DNA of 64,000 nt from Anagrus nilaparvatae (lineage: Eukaryota > Arthropoda > Insecta > Hymenoptera > Mymaridae), in contig JAKSXM010000272.1 of assembly GCA_022575985.1 (NCBI GenBank), forward strand, positions 1,612,001 to 1,676,000, in the 5' to 3' direction. The first letter of the stretch is position 1. The number at the start of each line of letters is the position of its first letter. Below the pieces are notes generated by a model. It was not told where the DNA came from. It saw only the letters and a program-made list of their open reading frames with translations, and made no database searches. A program made the position numbers and the translations under genes. This document shows positions 1 through 11,847 of the stretch, one piece after another.

Positions 1-438
1 ATGATTGTCTTGTCAAAAGTTTTCGACAGGGTCTCTTATGATATTCTGTACAAGAAACTCTCCACTTTTGGCATCTCTAAAAACGCCATAGGTTGTTTCA
101 CTGAGTATCTCTTTGAAAGAACCCAATCAGTAATCTATGCTGACAAGATTTCTACTATTAAAAAAATTATGAGTGGAGTTCCACAAGGTACAGTATTTGG
201 CCTTCTTTTCCTTATATACTTAAATAATTTAGGTGCTAGAATCGTTTACTCCAAAAGGCTTCTTTATGCTGATGATTTACAAATTTATATTCAAATCCCT
301 TACAAGGATTTTGACCTTGGTATTTCTTTATTGCAAAATGATATTAAGGAAATTGAAGTTTGGTCATCTTCAAACAATTTTGTTATAAATAGAGACAAAT
401 ACAAAATAAACGAATACAAATACAAAATCAGTAAATAA
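1..438 (+). pseudogene. LINE reverse transcriptase fragment
   Basis: A 145-codon open stretch of a non-LTR reverse transcriptase, the enzyme that copies LINE RNA at a nicked target. Visible motifs are FDRV near residue 8 (block with the first catalytic Asp position), GVPQG at 59-63 and the catalytic YADD at 89-92. The N-terminal endonuclease and fingers region lie outside the window or are missing. The frame ends in a low-complexity slip after NRDK at residues 130-133, where the sister copy at 39165-39971 reads on as NRDKTKI, so the stop at 436-438 follows a small insertion. Family identity is firm; membership in the Jockey/I group is by motif style. Confidence 0.85.
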
Positions 439-1205
439 ACTTGCAATATTTTTCGATTTGGATATTAAATGGAATACGCATATTAATCACGTTGTTAAAA
501 CAGTAAATTATTCCCTAGATTCTTTAGAGATAAGATTCTTTAAAAATTTAGTTACGAATAACCTTCGCAAGCAATTAGTTTCTGCTCTTTTCTTTATTGG
601 ATTAATTTATTTTTTCCATAGGTAACCGTCCTGAATACTAATACGCGAGGCTTCAAAAGTTGCAAACTGCGGCAGTTCGATATGTTTGTGATATAAAATA
701 TCCTCTCAAAACTTCTGCTAGGATATATTTATGTTGGATAAAAGTCAAGCTAAGGGATAAATTTCTTTGTGCTTCACATATCTACAATATCTTAATAGAA
801 AACCTGATTAGTTGAAATTCAAAATCAATATATATAAGCCAGCCCGTGATTTGCGCACAAAAAACAGACCTCACCTGAAAGACAAACTTACGAAAAATCC
901 TTTTTTTAGCAATTCTTCCCTCAATATTTGATTCTCGTCTTCTATTAGCTTTTTTAAAGCTAACCTACACAAATATTTACTGGAAATTGATGCACGATAA
1001 TCGGTTATTTATTTCTTTTCTCAATTTTTTGTTAACTATTTCCTCTTGTTACACTTCTTTATTTAAATTGATTTAATATAATTATATTATTATGTCTATT
1101 ATTAATTTTTATTTTTTCATATGTACAATGCAATTATTTTAAATCTAGTGTAATTCAAAACTTTGTATAACATTTATACAATGAATAATTTAATTAAAAA
1201 AAACT
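1..1205 (+). mobile_element. Jockey-like LINE, 3' fragment (entering from the left edge)
   Basis: Non-LTR retrotransposon fragment. It starts inside the reverse transcriptase and runs through a degraded C-terminal part (about 439-1000) into an AT-rich 3' UTR ending in an A-rich tail near 1190-1201. Coding and 3' UTR sequence match the second copy at 38522-40190 and its tail at 53010-53240, for example the peptide blocks KDFD, LLQNDIKEIEVWSS and NNFVINRD, and DNA around the word GAAATTGAT. The element is broken by many stops and indels, so it is an old copy. Confidence 0.85.
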
Positions 1206-1878
1206 GTTTTTTAGTCATTTTATTGGAACATTAGTTAATAGGCTAGATGCGTGTAGACGAATATGGATTTGAGAAATTTCCTGGATAAAATGATAGCTAT
1301 TTTTTATGCATAAGTCAGGTCCCTTGGTGCAATTACTTAATAATGAAGTAAAATACGTAGCAAATTAATGTGTAAGTGTATTTACTATGGAAAGTACAGG
1401 TCTCAGTTTGTAACGTCTTAAACCTGCCTCATAGGCTTCTCATAAGCCACATAAATAAAAAAAGCTGAACTACCAAAAAATACCACTCATAATACTGATA
1501 ACCATACACAGAAGAAACTTACCACCTATCACTTAGCATTATAACAATACCAAGCACAATTTTAAGTGGGATAATTATTATATTTTGGACAAAGAACCTT
1601 CATATCATAATTGCAGCAGATCTATGGTCCTCTACATCAATACTCAAAAAAATCTATCAACCTTTAAAAAGATTCTAAAGGATTATTTAAACCATATCTT
1701 TCTGTAATTCACAGAATGAAAAAACGTAATCTTTCATTGTTTAAATAACGTTACCATAATCCCAACAGACCCGTACATTAAAATATTTTCTAGGTACAAT
1801 ATGATTTTCTAGTTGTAAATATTGCGACTTTAATATACTACTTAAAAAAGGCACACGAATCACATGGACGTCATACGT
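1206..1878. other. AT-rich stretch, nothing recognised
   Basis: No ORF longer than about 60 codons, no terminal repeats and no conserved protein segment were found here. Confidence 0.5.
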
Positions 1879-2041
1879 TGGACGTCAAAAACGCATTTGA
1901 TTCGGCCTGGTAGAACGACATACTCCGATCCCTCGAGCGCTGCTTCCGGATATAGAGGTACCTGAAAGCTTACTTAAGAAAACTGAAAGATTACCTGCAG
2001 GACCAGAAGCTACTCTACAACACGCTTAAAGGCAAGAGAAA
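1879..2041 (+). pseudogene. R1-like LINE reverse transcriptase fragment
   Basis: A short relic of a different LINE clade. In one frame it reads LDVKNAFDSAW, a stop, then NDILRSLERC and further LINE-like residues up to the segment LKDYLQDQKLLYN. LDVKNAFDSA is the strand carrying the first catalytic aspartate of R1/TRAS-type reverse transcriptases. Two in-frame stops (TAG after W, TAG after FRI) show it is dead. Its GC content is higher than the surroundings. It may belong to the same family as the minus-strand element at 40195-41476 and 52892-53008. Confidence 0.7.
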
Positions 2042-2066
2042 TTAACGAAATTTTTTTATCTTTTCA

Positions 2067-2096
2067 GCGGCCAGAAAATACGTATTTTCTGGCCGC
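2067..2096. repeat. 30-bp perfect palindrome
   Basis: Each half is GCGGCCAGAAAATAC followed directly by its reverse complement, with no spacer. It would extrude as a cruciform or mark the junction of a fold-back repeat. Nearby sequence (2101-2165) repeats parts of it imperfectly (CGAAAAAACGTGTTTTCTAG). Confidence 0.85.
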
Positions 2097-2169
2097 AGTT
2101 CGATTCGAAAAAACGTGTTTTCTAGCCACTGACGAAGAAAAATTATGTTTTGGCCTCGGCCGTAAAAAG

Positions 2170-2244
2170 AGAATGTCCCAGATCGCAGTTTGCCATCCTC
2201 GGTTTCGCCTCGGATTGCAATTTACGTGCGATCCGGACCATTCT
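2170..2244. repeat. Imperfect inverted repeat, GC-richer island
   Basis: Arms AGAATGTCCCAGATCGCA (2170-2187) and TGCGATCCGGACCATTCT (2227-2244) pair at 15 of 18 positions. The same arm recurs at 13861-13878 with one difference, so it is part of a dispersed repeat. Confidence 0.65.
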
Positions 2245-3282
2245 TTATTTTTGCGGCCTAGGATAAGAGTATACTATTTTTATTTTCAAAAAGGTGTATT
2301 TTTCATTTCCCGGAATAGTTCAGGTTTTTTTAACGCACAAAAATTTCATTATTTTTTTATTAAAGCATACCCTTTTACATTTCCAAATTAGTGTTTAAAA
2401 ACTTTTTTATCTTTTTTAAAAAAAATTTGTATAGTTAATTAAAAAAACAGTACTTAAGTCGAAAAGGTTCCATTGTTTATTAAAAATAACTTTTAAACTT
2501 TTAAAAAGTTTCTTTTTATCCAAATGAATCATATTTTTGAGTATTTTTACGATACGGAAAAAAAGAAGTTAAATTTGGACCACATTTGACCGAGTTATAA
2601 GCTTTCAATGTCGCTCTGGGCCTCAAAGACCCAGAAGTGTATTTATATATGCGGAACATAGATGTGATGCTGAGGGTTAATTTGTTCAAGGAAATTATTC
2701 ACGATGTTAAACATTTAATAGTTGTAACTAGTCTATAAAATTTATAAAATTGTAACATGAATGGACTATTTATAAAATAAAATGATAGCCAATAATAAAA
2801 TATTAGTTTGTAAATAATATACTCATATAGCAACAATTGAATGAATTCAGAACAAGAGAGTATTCTACGTTTTTAGATGCGTCCAACTACTCGCAAGAGT
2901 ACGCTAACTAACCTGTTATGTGCACCAACCGATGCATAATAATACTTTTTTCTAAATATTAACTTTATGCACAAAAAAAAACTATGTAAATTATAAACCG
3001 AAAAATTAAAAATTAGTCTAAAATGTTGTTTTTTAAATGTTTATTAAAAGAATAAAAACTTTTAAAAATTCAAATTTTTTGTAACCCTTTTTCCCTATAT
3101 TAAGCAGAAGAATAATTAAAAGTTGTTGACATTATGCTAGCGGGAATGTGACTAATAATACGTGCGCAAATAAGGTAAAATGGTAGAAATATTACTCGTT
3201 ATAAAATATTAGTCTGATAGTTGTAACATTATTTTCTCCAGTAAAACCTATTATTTTAATATACATAATTTTTTTCTTACAG
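2245..3282. other. AT-rich sequence upstream of the first recognised exon
   Basis: No protein-coding segment was recognised. If the exon at 3283 is internal, this is intron sequence of the methyltransferase gene. A pyrimidine-rich tract directly precedes the acceptor at 3281-3282. Confidence 0.5.
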
Positions 3283-3340
3283 GAAACAAAAAAAATTTCG
3301 AACGTTTATGAAATCATGAATGAAAACTCTAATGATTTTG
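3283..3340 (+). CDS. Candidate upstream exon of the Su(var)3-9-type methyltransferase gene
   Basis: A 58-bp exon candidate bounded by a strong acceptor (TTTTTTTCTTACAG, ending 3282) and a consensus donor (GTAAGT at 3341). One frame is open from end to end: ETKKISNVYEIMNENSNDF plus one base. That phase-1 end joins exactly to the acceptor at 16257-16258 and restores the open frame of the large exon. An in-frame ATG lies at 3316; used as the start, it would give a 571-residue protein. In many insects Su(var)3-9 is expressed from the eIF2-gamma locus by alternative splicing of shared 5' exons. No eIF2-gamma sequence is visible here, so any shared exons would lie left of the window. The splice sites and phase are seen; the link itself is inferred. 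Confidence 0.6.
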
Positions 3341-3954
3341 GTAAGTAACTAAATAAGAGTATTTTTTCAACTTCTTAAAAAAGCAAATTGAATTTTTTAG
3401 CATGTATTTTTAAAAGTAAGTTAATTTGTTAGAAATATTTTATAATTAGGTAGGTAGCTTGCCTATTAAAAAGCAACTTTGTTTTTCATGTTTTATTAAT
3501 ATTGAACGGATTAAAAATATAAAAACAATATGGTGATTGAAGTTTAGACCCCCTAGAATACGAAGAAAAGAAGTTTTTTTTTAATATGAGCAGTTTTATT
3601 ATTTTATTTAGCTTTATTTTAAAATTTTTATGCTATTGTTGGATAAGGCTGTTTATGAATTTTTTTCTTCATTAAATTAAAAAATTCCGCTTATTTTCTA
3701 CACATTTTTAAAAGAAAACTTGACTATTTTTAACCTACGTGAATAATAATTTTTTGTTTTAAATAGTGTAATTTTTTTTAACGATTTGTATAAACCTAAA
3801 GAACTTTGGGAACAGATAAAAAATAAAATTATATTGACTGGAATTTTAGAATATTGTATTTATCTTAAAAGTGTCAAAACCCAATTTAGCGTCATTTTTT
3901 TCAGCAAATTTTTAATGACGAAAAACTCTTATATTTTTATTTAGGTTTAATCAC

Positions 3955-4386
3955 CATTAATCAAAGTAAAACTACTATTAAATAACAATTTTGAAACATC
4001 TGGAATATATGATTCCTGATCAAATGCTTCTTTAACAAATTCAAAAATATTAAAAATAAAAAATGAAAATTTAAATAGTAACATAGGTGCTATTTTCGGA
4101 CGATTACTGGTGTAAAAAAATCAAATTGTTTGGTTACCATAAAAATTAAAATCTTCGATATTGAAGAAGAAACTGATTTATTTGTAATAGATAATGAAAA
4201 TTTGGACCACGATATTTAAATCGGGTTAGATATGATAAAAAAATCAAGACGAAAACTTAAATATTACACAAAAAAGAAACACAAAAAAATTTTAAATTGT
4301 AGAAGATGCAAAGTTATTGAGGAAAAATCCAAAGTTTATATGGTCAGACGAATGTCAAAAATCGTTTGAAACTATAAAACACACCG
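3955..4386 (+). pseudogene. Ty3/gypsy pol remnant (retropepsin and reverse transcriptase/RNase H border)
   Basis: Two recognisable pieces of a gypsy polyprotein lie close together, so most of the reverse transcriptase between them is deleted. The first (about 3975-4260) resembles a retropepsin domain: an NNNFETSGIYDS stretch where the active-site DSG would fall, then VIDNENLDHDI, a stop and IGLDMIKK, the usual end of the domain. The second (4302-4379) reads EDAKLLRKNPKFIWSDECQK then SFETIK, the segment just before RNase H. Frames shift between and within the pieces. This is a relic with no coding capacity. Confidence 0.65.
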
Positions 4387-4875
4387 TGCCTGAACGAGCC
4401 TGAAAGTTAAAAAAAATGTCGCTAAAATCGGCTTGGGCAGAATTTTAAAAGATATTTTTTTCTCCTCTAGTTTGGTTAAATTTCATTCCATTGTAGTCCA
4501 GTAATCACAATAATTCTGATTACTGATGCCAAAACATGAACTAATATCAGAAACATCTCGAAGAGGAACAAAATTAATAAAAACCTGGCTGCCGATGTTG
4601 TAACAACTTATTTATTATTAATTAATTGAAAACAGTAAAAATATTTTATAATTAATAAATAAATTGTTACATAAGAGTTTAATAATAATTATAATACGAG
4701 GAAATTTACCTGTATTAGAATACATTAACTCACATATATATAAATAATTTAGAGTTTATTTAGGCAACTCCAGGTTGTTTCTGAAACATCGCGCTCAAAC
4801 GTACTTGGCACCAATCTTGGTGTTCCCTAAGGGTCTGTTCTTGGACCTCTTTTATTTTGCCTCTATATTAATGAT

Positions 4876-5433
4876 TTGAAAATGCATCTACCTGATCATG
4901 CCTATCACCTACCTTATGCAGACGATCTTCAAGTCTATATACAAGCCCCTCCTGAAGATACAACTTCAGTCATTATCACTCTAAATTTAATTGCCAGCAA
5001 GGTATCAAATTGGGCTGACAGCGTCTCATTACGCCTAAATCATAAAAAAACTATGGCTATCTATTTCAGTACAACAGGTTTTATTGATCGTCTTAATGCA
5101 TTAAATTTGGTAGTTAATGTGGCCGAGGGTATAAAAATACCTTTTTCCGAGAACGTTAAAAGTTTAGGGATGCTCCTTGATAACAAACTTTCTTGGAATT
5201 CTCATATTAAATCAATTGAGAACAAAGTAAATAGAATTCTATACTCTCTCAGATTTATTAGGCATTATACCACAGAAGACTTACGAATAAAACTTGTTCA
5301 GGACCTAATCATCCCACATCTGGATTACTGTAATACAGTATATCTGAATGCGAGTATGACATTAAAAACCAGACTTCAACGCTTAAGTAACTTTGGACTA
5401 AGATATATATATATATGGTGTCAGAAGGGATGA
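4876..5433 (+). pseudogene. LINE reverse transcriptase, palm to thumb fragment
   Basis: A 185-codon open stretch of non-LTR reverse transcriptase. The catalytic YADD is at residues 14-17 (YADDLQVY), followed by SLRLNHKKTMAIYFS and a conserved KSLGMLLDNKLSWNSHIK block near 95-112 that is standard in Jockey/CR1-type enzymes. The true frame extends upstream to about 4771 through PLLFCLYINDL, but carries the stop at 4828-4830. It ends in an AT dinucleotide slip (TATATATATATA near 5404) where the frame is lost. Confidence 0.85.
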
Positions 5434-5521
5434 ACATATCACACCCTACAGGAAAAAGCTCAGCTAGCTTTGTATAGAATCACGGCGGCTCTACTTCACT
5501 AGTATTCTCATTTATAAAATT

Positions 5522-5755
5522 TTGCGCTTACAACAGCCGCCTTATTTAACTAATCGTTTTATTAAATACGTGCCTAAAGACAATGCCAGAGGTAGTTCGC
5601 GCACTAAAGAGCTATCCCTCCCTGCAATAAAGGATTGTGGGTCTTCCTCTTTCCAACTGCAGGGGGCAATTTTCTGGAACTCAATACCTTCTGACATCAG
5701 ATTCTTGCCTAGCTTAAACTCCTTTAAAGCGGCACTACGCAAACATCTACTCTAA
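5522..5755 (+). pseudogene. LINE ORF2 C-terminal end
   Basis: A 77-codon frame matching the usual C-terminus of Jockey/CR1-like LINEs: a basic stretch (NRFIKYVPKDNARGSSRTKE), then PAIKDCGSSSFQLQGAIFWN and a final FKAALRKHLL. It lies downstream of the reverse transcriptase fragment in a different frame because of small indels around 5430-5520. Confidence 0.75.
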
Positions 5756-6556
5756 CTCAATCCAGAGTAATCCATTACATGCACTACACCAAAAATATCA
5801 GAAACATGCTAATTTATGTGCTTTCTCTAAAAATGTAAATTAATGTATATACTAGACTTTAAGGACTTACGAGGGTAAATAGAAGTTTTGAGTCAATATC
5901 CACATTACCGACGCTATTTTTTTTTTATAATTTGCAGTTTAAAACAAAATTAGTCGTAAAAATATTAAAAAATGAGTTTATTATGTAATATTATTGCAAA
6001 AAAAATTATTTTAATTATTTATGAAAAAACTTTATTATTTTAGTTTATGGTACTTGCTAAAACTTGGTTTTTACTGAATAATTAAAGATTGAATGTGGTA
6101 ACCTAGATAAAATAAATTGGAAATATAATCTTTGACAATTTATTTATGATATTTAATTAGTTTCATCTCCCTGTGTCATCACTATCATACTTTTTGTAAG
6201 CTCCAAATATGAATTTCCATAAGAGCAATGTTAAACTGCCTATTTTTAATTTGCAATAAAATGAAAATTAATGTGGTAACAAAGGTAAAACCAAGTTCTC
6301 TTCAACTTTAAAAATGTTTAAATTTAATAATTTTCCAGTTTCATTCAGTTCTGTCATCATTTTTAACTTTGTTAAAAAATTATATTTTGTTGAAATTTAT
6401 TTGTTATAACTTTATATGATTATGTGATAATATTTTAAATTTTATATAATTACTTAAAATACTATGTAAAAGACTGCTATATCTCATATGTATATTCACA
6501 ATTTTGTTTCTAGACAAATAAACTGCTATTATATTCTATTCTATTCTATTATTTAT

Positions 6557-7351
6557 ATAAATGAAAATATAAATTTATTAATGATAAAAAAAGAAAATTA
6601 ATTATATATAATAATATAGGATAATTATATGTATATGAATATATATCCATATATACGTGAGTATATATACATATATAGCATATACATATAATTTTGGGTA
6701 TCACGGTGTCGACTCCCGTGTATACTCACATACATGCACTCACACTAACGTGATTTTACTTTTATATAAAATTTAATATAAAAATTGACGCGATGAGCTC
6801 ATGTAATTTTTATGTGCACAATACCTTGTAAAAATTTTTTTCTAAATTAAATATGATGAGTAGCCCAAGGATGACTCAATGAAATTCCACCAGCTCCTCG
6901 GTACCGATCTCATATATTTTAGATAGAAGTTTAAGAGAAATTTTTATAATTCTCAATCTATAATTATCTTGACACTTTTATTAACTTAAATTCTTATAAA
7001 CTCCGAATCTTCTAATAAAATTCTATTAAATTTGCACTTAATTTATTTATTTTTAAGTGAACAAATATAAAAAAATCAAAAAAAAAGAAAAGTTTTCCGT
7101 TACTACTAATTCGCACGTTTTTCTTGCAGAAGAAAGAATTCCTCTCCTCTCTCCTCCTACTCGCTCGTACCTTCGTTTCTTTCTTCTATTTACAAGTCAT
7201 AACTTGTATCTAGACAGTACGAGCGGGGATTTTAAAATAAAAATAAACTTTAAACAAAAAAAATATTTTTTAATTGTTTATGCGGAATACCGCATTACAA
7301 TGTTCCGTAACTGGCTTTCTGATCCAGACAGGGCTCTAAAAAATTAATGGT
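6557..7351. other. AT-rich spacer with TA-dinucleotide tract
   Basis: A degenerate TATACATATA-type tract fills about 6600-6690. A GC-richer stretch with the word ACGGTGTCGACTCCCGTG lies near 6701-6720. The open frame at 7057-7347 has no recognisable family and is judged chance. Confidence 0.4.
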
Positions 7352-7989
7352 GGCAGACCCGTGCCGGTTTTAGTTTTCAAAAAATACCATAAATCACCTA
7401 GGTATTTAGCGGTTCTCGCGTGTGCACACGTTGCTACACTAATTATTGTGTATGAATATAAAAAATAAATTTTTATGAATAATAATTAGTAATTTTATAA
7501 ATTGTAAAGTTTATATAAAAATCTTTTGACTAATTAATTATTCATATTGATATTCGAATCCCTATCTTTTTTTTTTTAATTAAAATGACCCTGATTTAAT
7601 AATTAATAAGTGGATAATTTTGGAGGCTATATTTACCATTTAAAATTCTATTTTTATAAATGAAATAATTATACAAATTTGATAATTTGTTTTTATAATA
7701 AAGAATATAATCAATAATATTTATAATAGAATAAAAATTTAAGATAATTATAACAAGTTTATTGTTTTAGAAAAAAGAAATTGTTGTTTTTACTGTAAAT
7801 AATTTTAGTCAAAAATAACAAAAATACAGAATAGTATATTGATACGCGTTTATAGAATAAAATATTCTATTTATTATAAATTATTTAAAAAAATTATTAT
7901 TCAAAATAATATCACTAATCATAAACTACTACATGTATAATTACTGTTTACATTAATTGTAATAAAAATAATTCCGGCACGGGTCTGCC
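7352..7989. mobile_element. Non-autonomous terminal-inverted-repeat element (638 bp)
   Basis: Perfect 16-bp terminal inverted repeats GGCAGACCCGTGCCGG (7352-7367) and CCGGCACGGGTCTGCC (7974-7989) are GC-rich against an AT-rich interior with no coding capacity. The repeat continues outward imperfectly (TTAATGGT versus revcomp TTACGGC), so the exact ends and target duplication are uncertain. The superfamily is not assigned. Confidence 0.75.
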
Positions 7990-8046
7990 GCCGTAACTTT
8001 TTCCATTCCAGCGCCAGCGCACAGTGGTACCAAGTATATGGAGAAT

Positions 8047-8760
8047 AAGGTTTATTTATGTTTTTGGGGTCGCTAATTACGAATCTGAAGTTAGAATTGC
8101 GAATTTATTTCAGGAAGTACAAAATTTTTGCAAATTTAAACTGTATTTTGATATTTTTTGGAGAAAATTACAGTATATTAAAAAACAAAATAATTGCACA
8201 ATATGCTAATGAAAAATAAACATTTTTGTTCTTTCCTAATTATAATTTTTTTTTGCAAGGTAACACATTAACTTTTAAATAATTTAAAACCTTTATAGAT
8301 TGTCTTGAAAATTGGTAATAAAGGTTTTTTAGAATTGCTAATTAAGAACTTCAAGTTAGAATTGGGAATTTATTTTAGGATGTGCAAAATATTTGCAAAT
8401 TAAAACCGTTTTTTGGTGTTTTCGGACGAAATTATTTTAAAAACAAAAACAAAATAATTTTATATTATGCACATGAAAAATGAGGGCTGTTACTCTTTAT
8501 TTTATCAAAATAATTTTGCTGATCCTGATATTTTTTGCACGGTAGAATATTAATATGTAGCTGATTAAAAAATTTATCGTGCCGAAAATTGGTAAACAGA
8601 GGTTTTTTAGGTCATTTATTACGAATTTAAAATTTTAATTCCGTAATTAGTGCAGGAAGAGTCAAATTTTTGCAAATTTAAACGATTTTGTTTTTGATTT
8701 AAAAATTTTTTTATGTATATTTGTGATTATTTAAAAAAAAAATACCAGTTACACGTAAAT
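8047..8760 (+). repeat. Degenerate tandem repeat, about 280-bp unit, 2.5 copies
   Basis: Three diverged units start near 8049, 8322 and 8603. Each begins with AGGTTTTTT-like or GTTTTTGGGGTCGCT sequence, then a CTAATTACGAATCTGAAG-type phrase, a TTGCAAATTTAAA phrase and an A-rich half. The opening phrase is a dispersed word in this window (also 13055, 18403 on the other strand, 22862, 25838, 57350). Confidence 0.6.
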
Positions 8761-8860
8761 ATATTTACTTAAATATATTTACTTAAACTTATTTACGTAA
8801 ATATATTTACTTAAATATATTTACGTAAATATAATTTACGTAAATATATTTACTTAAACA
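8752..8860. repeat. AT minisatellite of TTTACGTAAATATA / TTTACTTAAATATA
   Basis: About seven tandem 14-bp units alternating between TACGTA and TACTTA cores. The TACGTA units are self-complementary. Confidence 0.8.
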
Positions 8861-9216
8861 TATGTTTCTTTTTTTTAAATTTTATAAACATTAAAATTTA
8901 GATTTGTTTTGCAGGATATTTAATATAAAAAAAATATATCACAAGGGCTAAATATTAATTTTCCCTAAAATAATTACAAAAATTCTTGATTAGCGATCCG
9001 AAAAATTTTAATGCGCCAAATCTGGGCATTGAAAGTACGAAAATAGCAAAAACACCCCTTTTTCACAAGAATAAAACAAAGCAGTTAAGAATCCTTTTTG
9101 AACTTTTGGCAATGTAAATCAAAATAGCCCAAATCTTTTAAATGAATAAATGTTCTAATAAATGTTCTTATAAATTAATATTGGTTTAATAAGAATCTAA
9201 TAATATAAACATAAAA

Positions 9217-10623
9217 TACCGTATAGGAGCCAGTTTTCGAACGTATTGGCTTTCAATCAAATACACACAAATTAGCATTTATATTAAAAAACATGTATCA
9301 TTTATCTAAAACCGAATTTTCTTATGAAACTACAAACCCTAAGGAACTAATTTCTACGTTACCGATATTAAAAAACAACTTAAATTAATAAAAAAAATAA
9401 GAAAAATGCTCTCTTGTACAACCTTAGGAGATTTTTCTCATCGTTTTCACCAAATCTCGTGTGTTATTAAAATCGAGTTTTAAGGATACCTACTCTATGC
9501 CAAATACTAAAAATGCTTTTAATTACGTTGTGATGCTTTAATAAATGAAGGGAAAGGGTTATATTCACTTATTTATTGCAAATTTATTTTAAATAGGTAT
9601 ATCGATAATCGAATCCGAACTGTTTTACACGTATGGGTATTTTCGATATTTTCAATTTAATTACACTTTTTTTAATTTAAACGATATTTATTTAATAATA
9701 ATACACTAAATTTGTCATAATTACATTATTTATTCTATATTTTATAATAATTAATAGAATATTTAATAAACTAACACACATAAACACAATTTAAAGTACT
9801 TATATACTTATGTATCACTTTGTTTATAAAACAATAAATGCTCGTAAATGCTTTGATTTTAATAAAAATTACGTATACACGCTTTGAAATGAAAAAAAAA
9901 CCTTTATTTTAATATTAAAAATATATAAAAACTATATTCCAACACTTTTTTCATAAAATTTATGTCGTTTTTACTTTTAAATACACAAATAATTAAACAG
10001 GTAAACGACCCCTAATAAAGTCGCGCGCAAACTGAACATTTACAGCGGGTTGCTTACATAAGGCGCCTATTTTGTTTCCCTGAGTTTTAAAAACATTATA
10101 TCAACTATTATCTTTTGTTAATTAAAATTAAAAAGCAAATTTTAATAAATAAAAGTTTAAAATACATGATTATACAAGAGTGTAGTTCATCTGTTGTTTA
10201 CTATACTTTATTCTTATTATAGGTATTTTATATTAAAAAAACAAGAAAAAAGAAGTGAAAAGGGAGTTAAGAAATAGGTATAGTTGTACCTATAAGAATT
10301 CTATTAAAACGAGCGCGATTTAAACTTAGTTTTAACGATTTTCAATTTATCGAAAATTAAATCGATCAAAATGATACTATTATCAAAAATTGAATTTGCA
10401 TTATCGAAATTACCTTGCACACTTGTAATAAATGTAAATTATAAATTATCCATCAATAAATTTGACATTTTTTTAATTGGGATAGTAAAATATAGGATTT
10501 CCCTGATCAAATGCAACGATATTTAACTCCAAATATTAATTTTAAAGTATATTTTTCAACAAATAAAGATACAGCTAGGTATAAGAAAGTGACTTCTGAT
10601 CGAAAACCGGCTCCTATACGGTA
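9217..10623. mobile_element. 1.4-kb terminal-inverted-repeat DNA element
   Basis: 24-bp terminal inverted repeats with one mismatch: TACCGTATAGGAGCCAG (start, 9217) against a revcomp copy ending at 10623. If TA is the target, the element proper is CCGTATAGG to CCTATACGG. The interior is AT-rich with scattered TATCGATAATCG words and a GC-richer patch at 10010-10075, and no transposase frame. It is a non-autonomous or decayed element. Confidence 0.7.
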
Positions 10624-10764
10624 TTATTCAAAAAGTGAACTTGACAAATTTATATTGCAGAGATAATGTAAATTACCCCATGTACAAACAACCTAATGCT
10701 AGAAAAAATCAAAACAAAGAAATTAAATTATTTACATTAACGTAACCCCTTAATGCAGAAGGTT

Positions 10765-10965
10765 AAAGATAGCGGAATATACCCAATATAAATTTTCTTG
10801 GAAGAGTGTCCAGTTATACAGAAAAAATGTAATTTAAATTGATTTTATACACAGATATCCTCGAAATATTTGTATTGAAATTAGAAGAATATACTCAATA
10901 TAAATGTTCTTTAAATAGTGTTCTGTTTTATAAAAAAATTTTAATTTAAATTGTTTTTATGCAAT
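10765..10965. repeat. Diverged direct duplication, 112-bp period
   Basis: The phrase GAATATACCCAATATA (10775) recurs as GAATATACTCAATATA (10887), and flanking sequence (TTTAAATTG, AGTGT, TATA) follows in register over roughly 80 bp. Confidence 0.6.
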
Positions 10966-11847
10966 GATAGCTGCTAGATCTAATCCACTCTCTTCAATCG
11001 ATTTGCTTGTTTGAAACATGCAAACACTTCAGTTGTTTCGCACTTATTGCACGTTGATCGCGATGATAAGGAGGACAATGTTGTTGGCGTAATCTATCAT
11101 AAGATAGTCATCTGCTAGCTCCAGTCTAAGGATACCAACAGAAGTTATGTTCCATAAATCAGGTCAAAATATCGAACGTTAAACTGTACCAACTGCCACG
11201 TTTTTTGTCCTCTTTCTAATTTTAAATTTGAAAGGAGAATAGAGAGAAACTTTCATTTAATAATGTTATTCTACTACCATTAATTGAAGCAGGTGTAACT
11301 AAAAAAATATCGATAATGTTCGTAAGAACTATTTTTTGTCCGCTTTAAAACACTGTTACAATCCTCTTCAAGGCTAGATATATATTTCAAACCCTCAAAA
11401 TAATATTATAATATTATACCTCAAAATTGCAAAAAAGCGGTTTTATAGACTATTAATACTTTTATGCATCATAATTTGCAATAAAATTCGTATGTCATAT
11501 ACGGCTACCCGGGTGTCCGTTTATGTACTTAAACTTGGGTGTCCACCTAAGGATTAAATAAAATTTTGATTTTGAAGTTAATTTACATTAAGTTGTATTT
11601 TTAAGATTTTTCTTCAATGAAATTATTAATTTAATAACAAAAAAAACTTGTTTCAACAAAAAAAATTTCGTTTTTACGTTTTAGTAATAACTTTTTTGAG
11701 ATGTAAACTGATTGCAGTGATCGCTTTCCGGGTATTTAAATTTTGAACTTCCCGGCTTAAATTGGTTAACTTTAACCAATAGCTCAAATTAAAAAAAAAA
11801 AAAAAGTAAACGACAAATCGATCGCATTTCTTCTAAAGAATAAATTG
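10966..11847. other. Unassigned sequence with a GC-richer patch
   Basis: 10975-11215 is less AT-rich than its surroundings but no frame or family was recognised. 11505-11555 holds a short inverted word pair (CGGCTACCCGGGTGTCC and TTGGGTGTCCACC). No gene is seen. Confidence 0.4.

Larger units (their letters stand above)
4771..6556 (+). mobile_element. 5'-truncated LINE with a TATTC tail
   Basis: Non-LTR element beginning inside the reverse transcriptase near the GVPQG block (here with a CAA-to-TAA change, stop at 4828-4830) and continuing through the C-terminal region to a 3' end made of a short TATTC repeat (about 6528-6556). The 5' truncation and simple-repeat tail are what target-primed reverse transcription leaves. 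Its protein differs clearly from the Jockey-like copies at 1-438 and 39165-39971, so it is a separate family. Confidence 0.8.

Noticed and set aside
2041..2068. Acceptor-like TTTTTTTATCTTTTCAG before 2068
   Set aside because: Followed by the palindrome with no open frame of interest and no matching donor, so no exon is called.
7057..7347. 96-codon plus-strand frame
   Set aside because: No recognisable family, low-complexity start and AT-driven composition; starts at a TTG/GTG-type codon without context.
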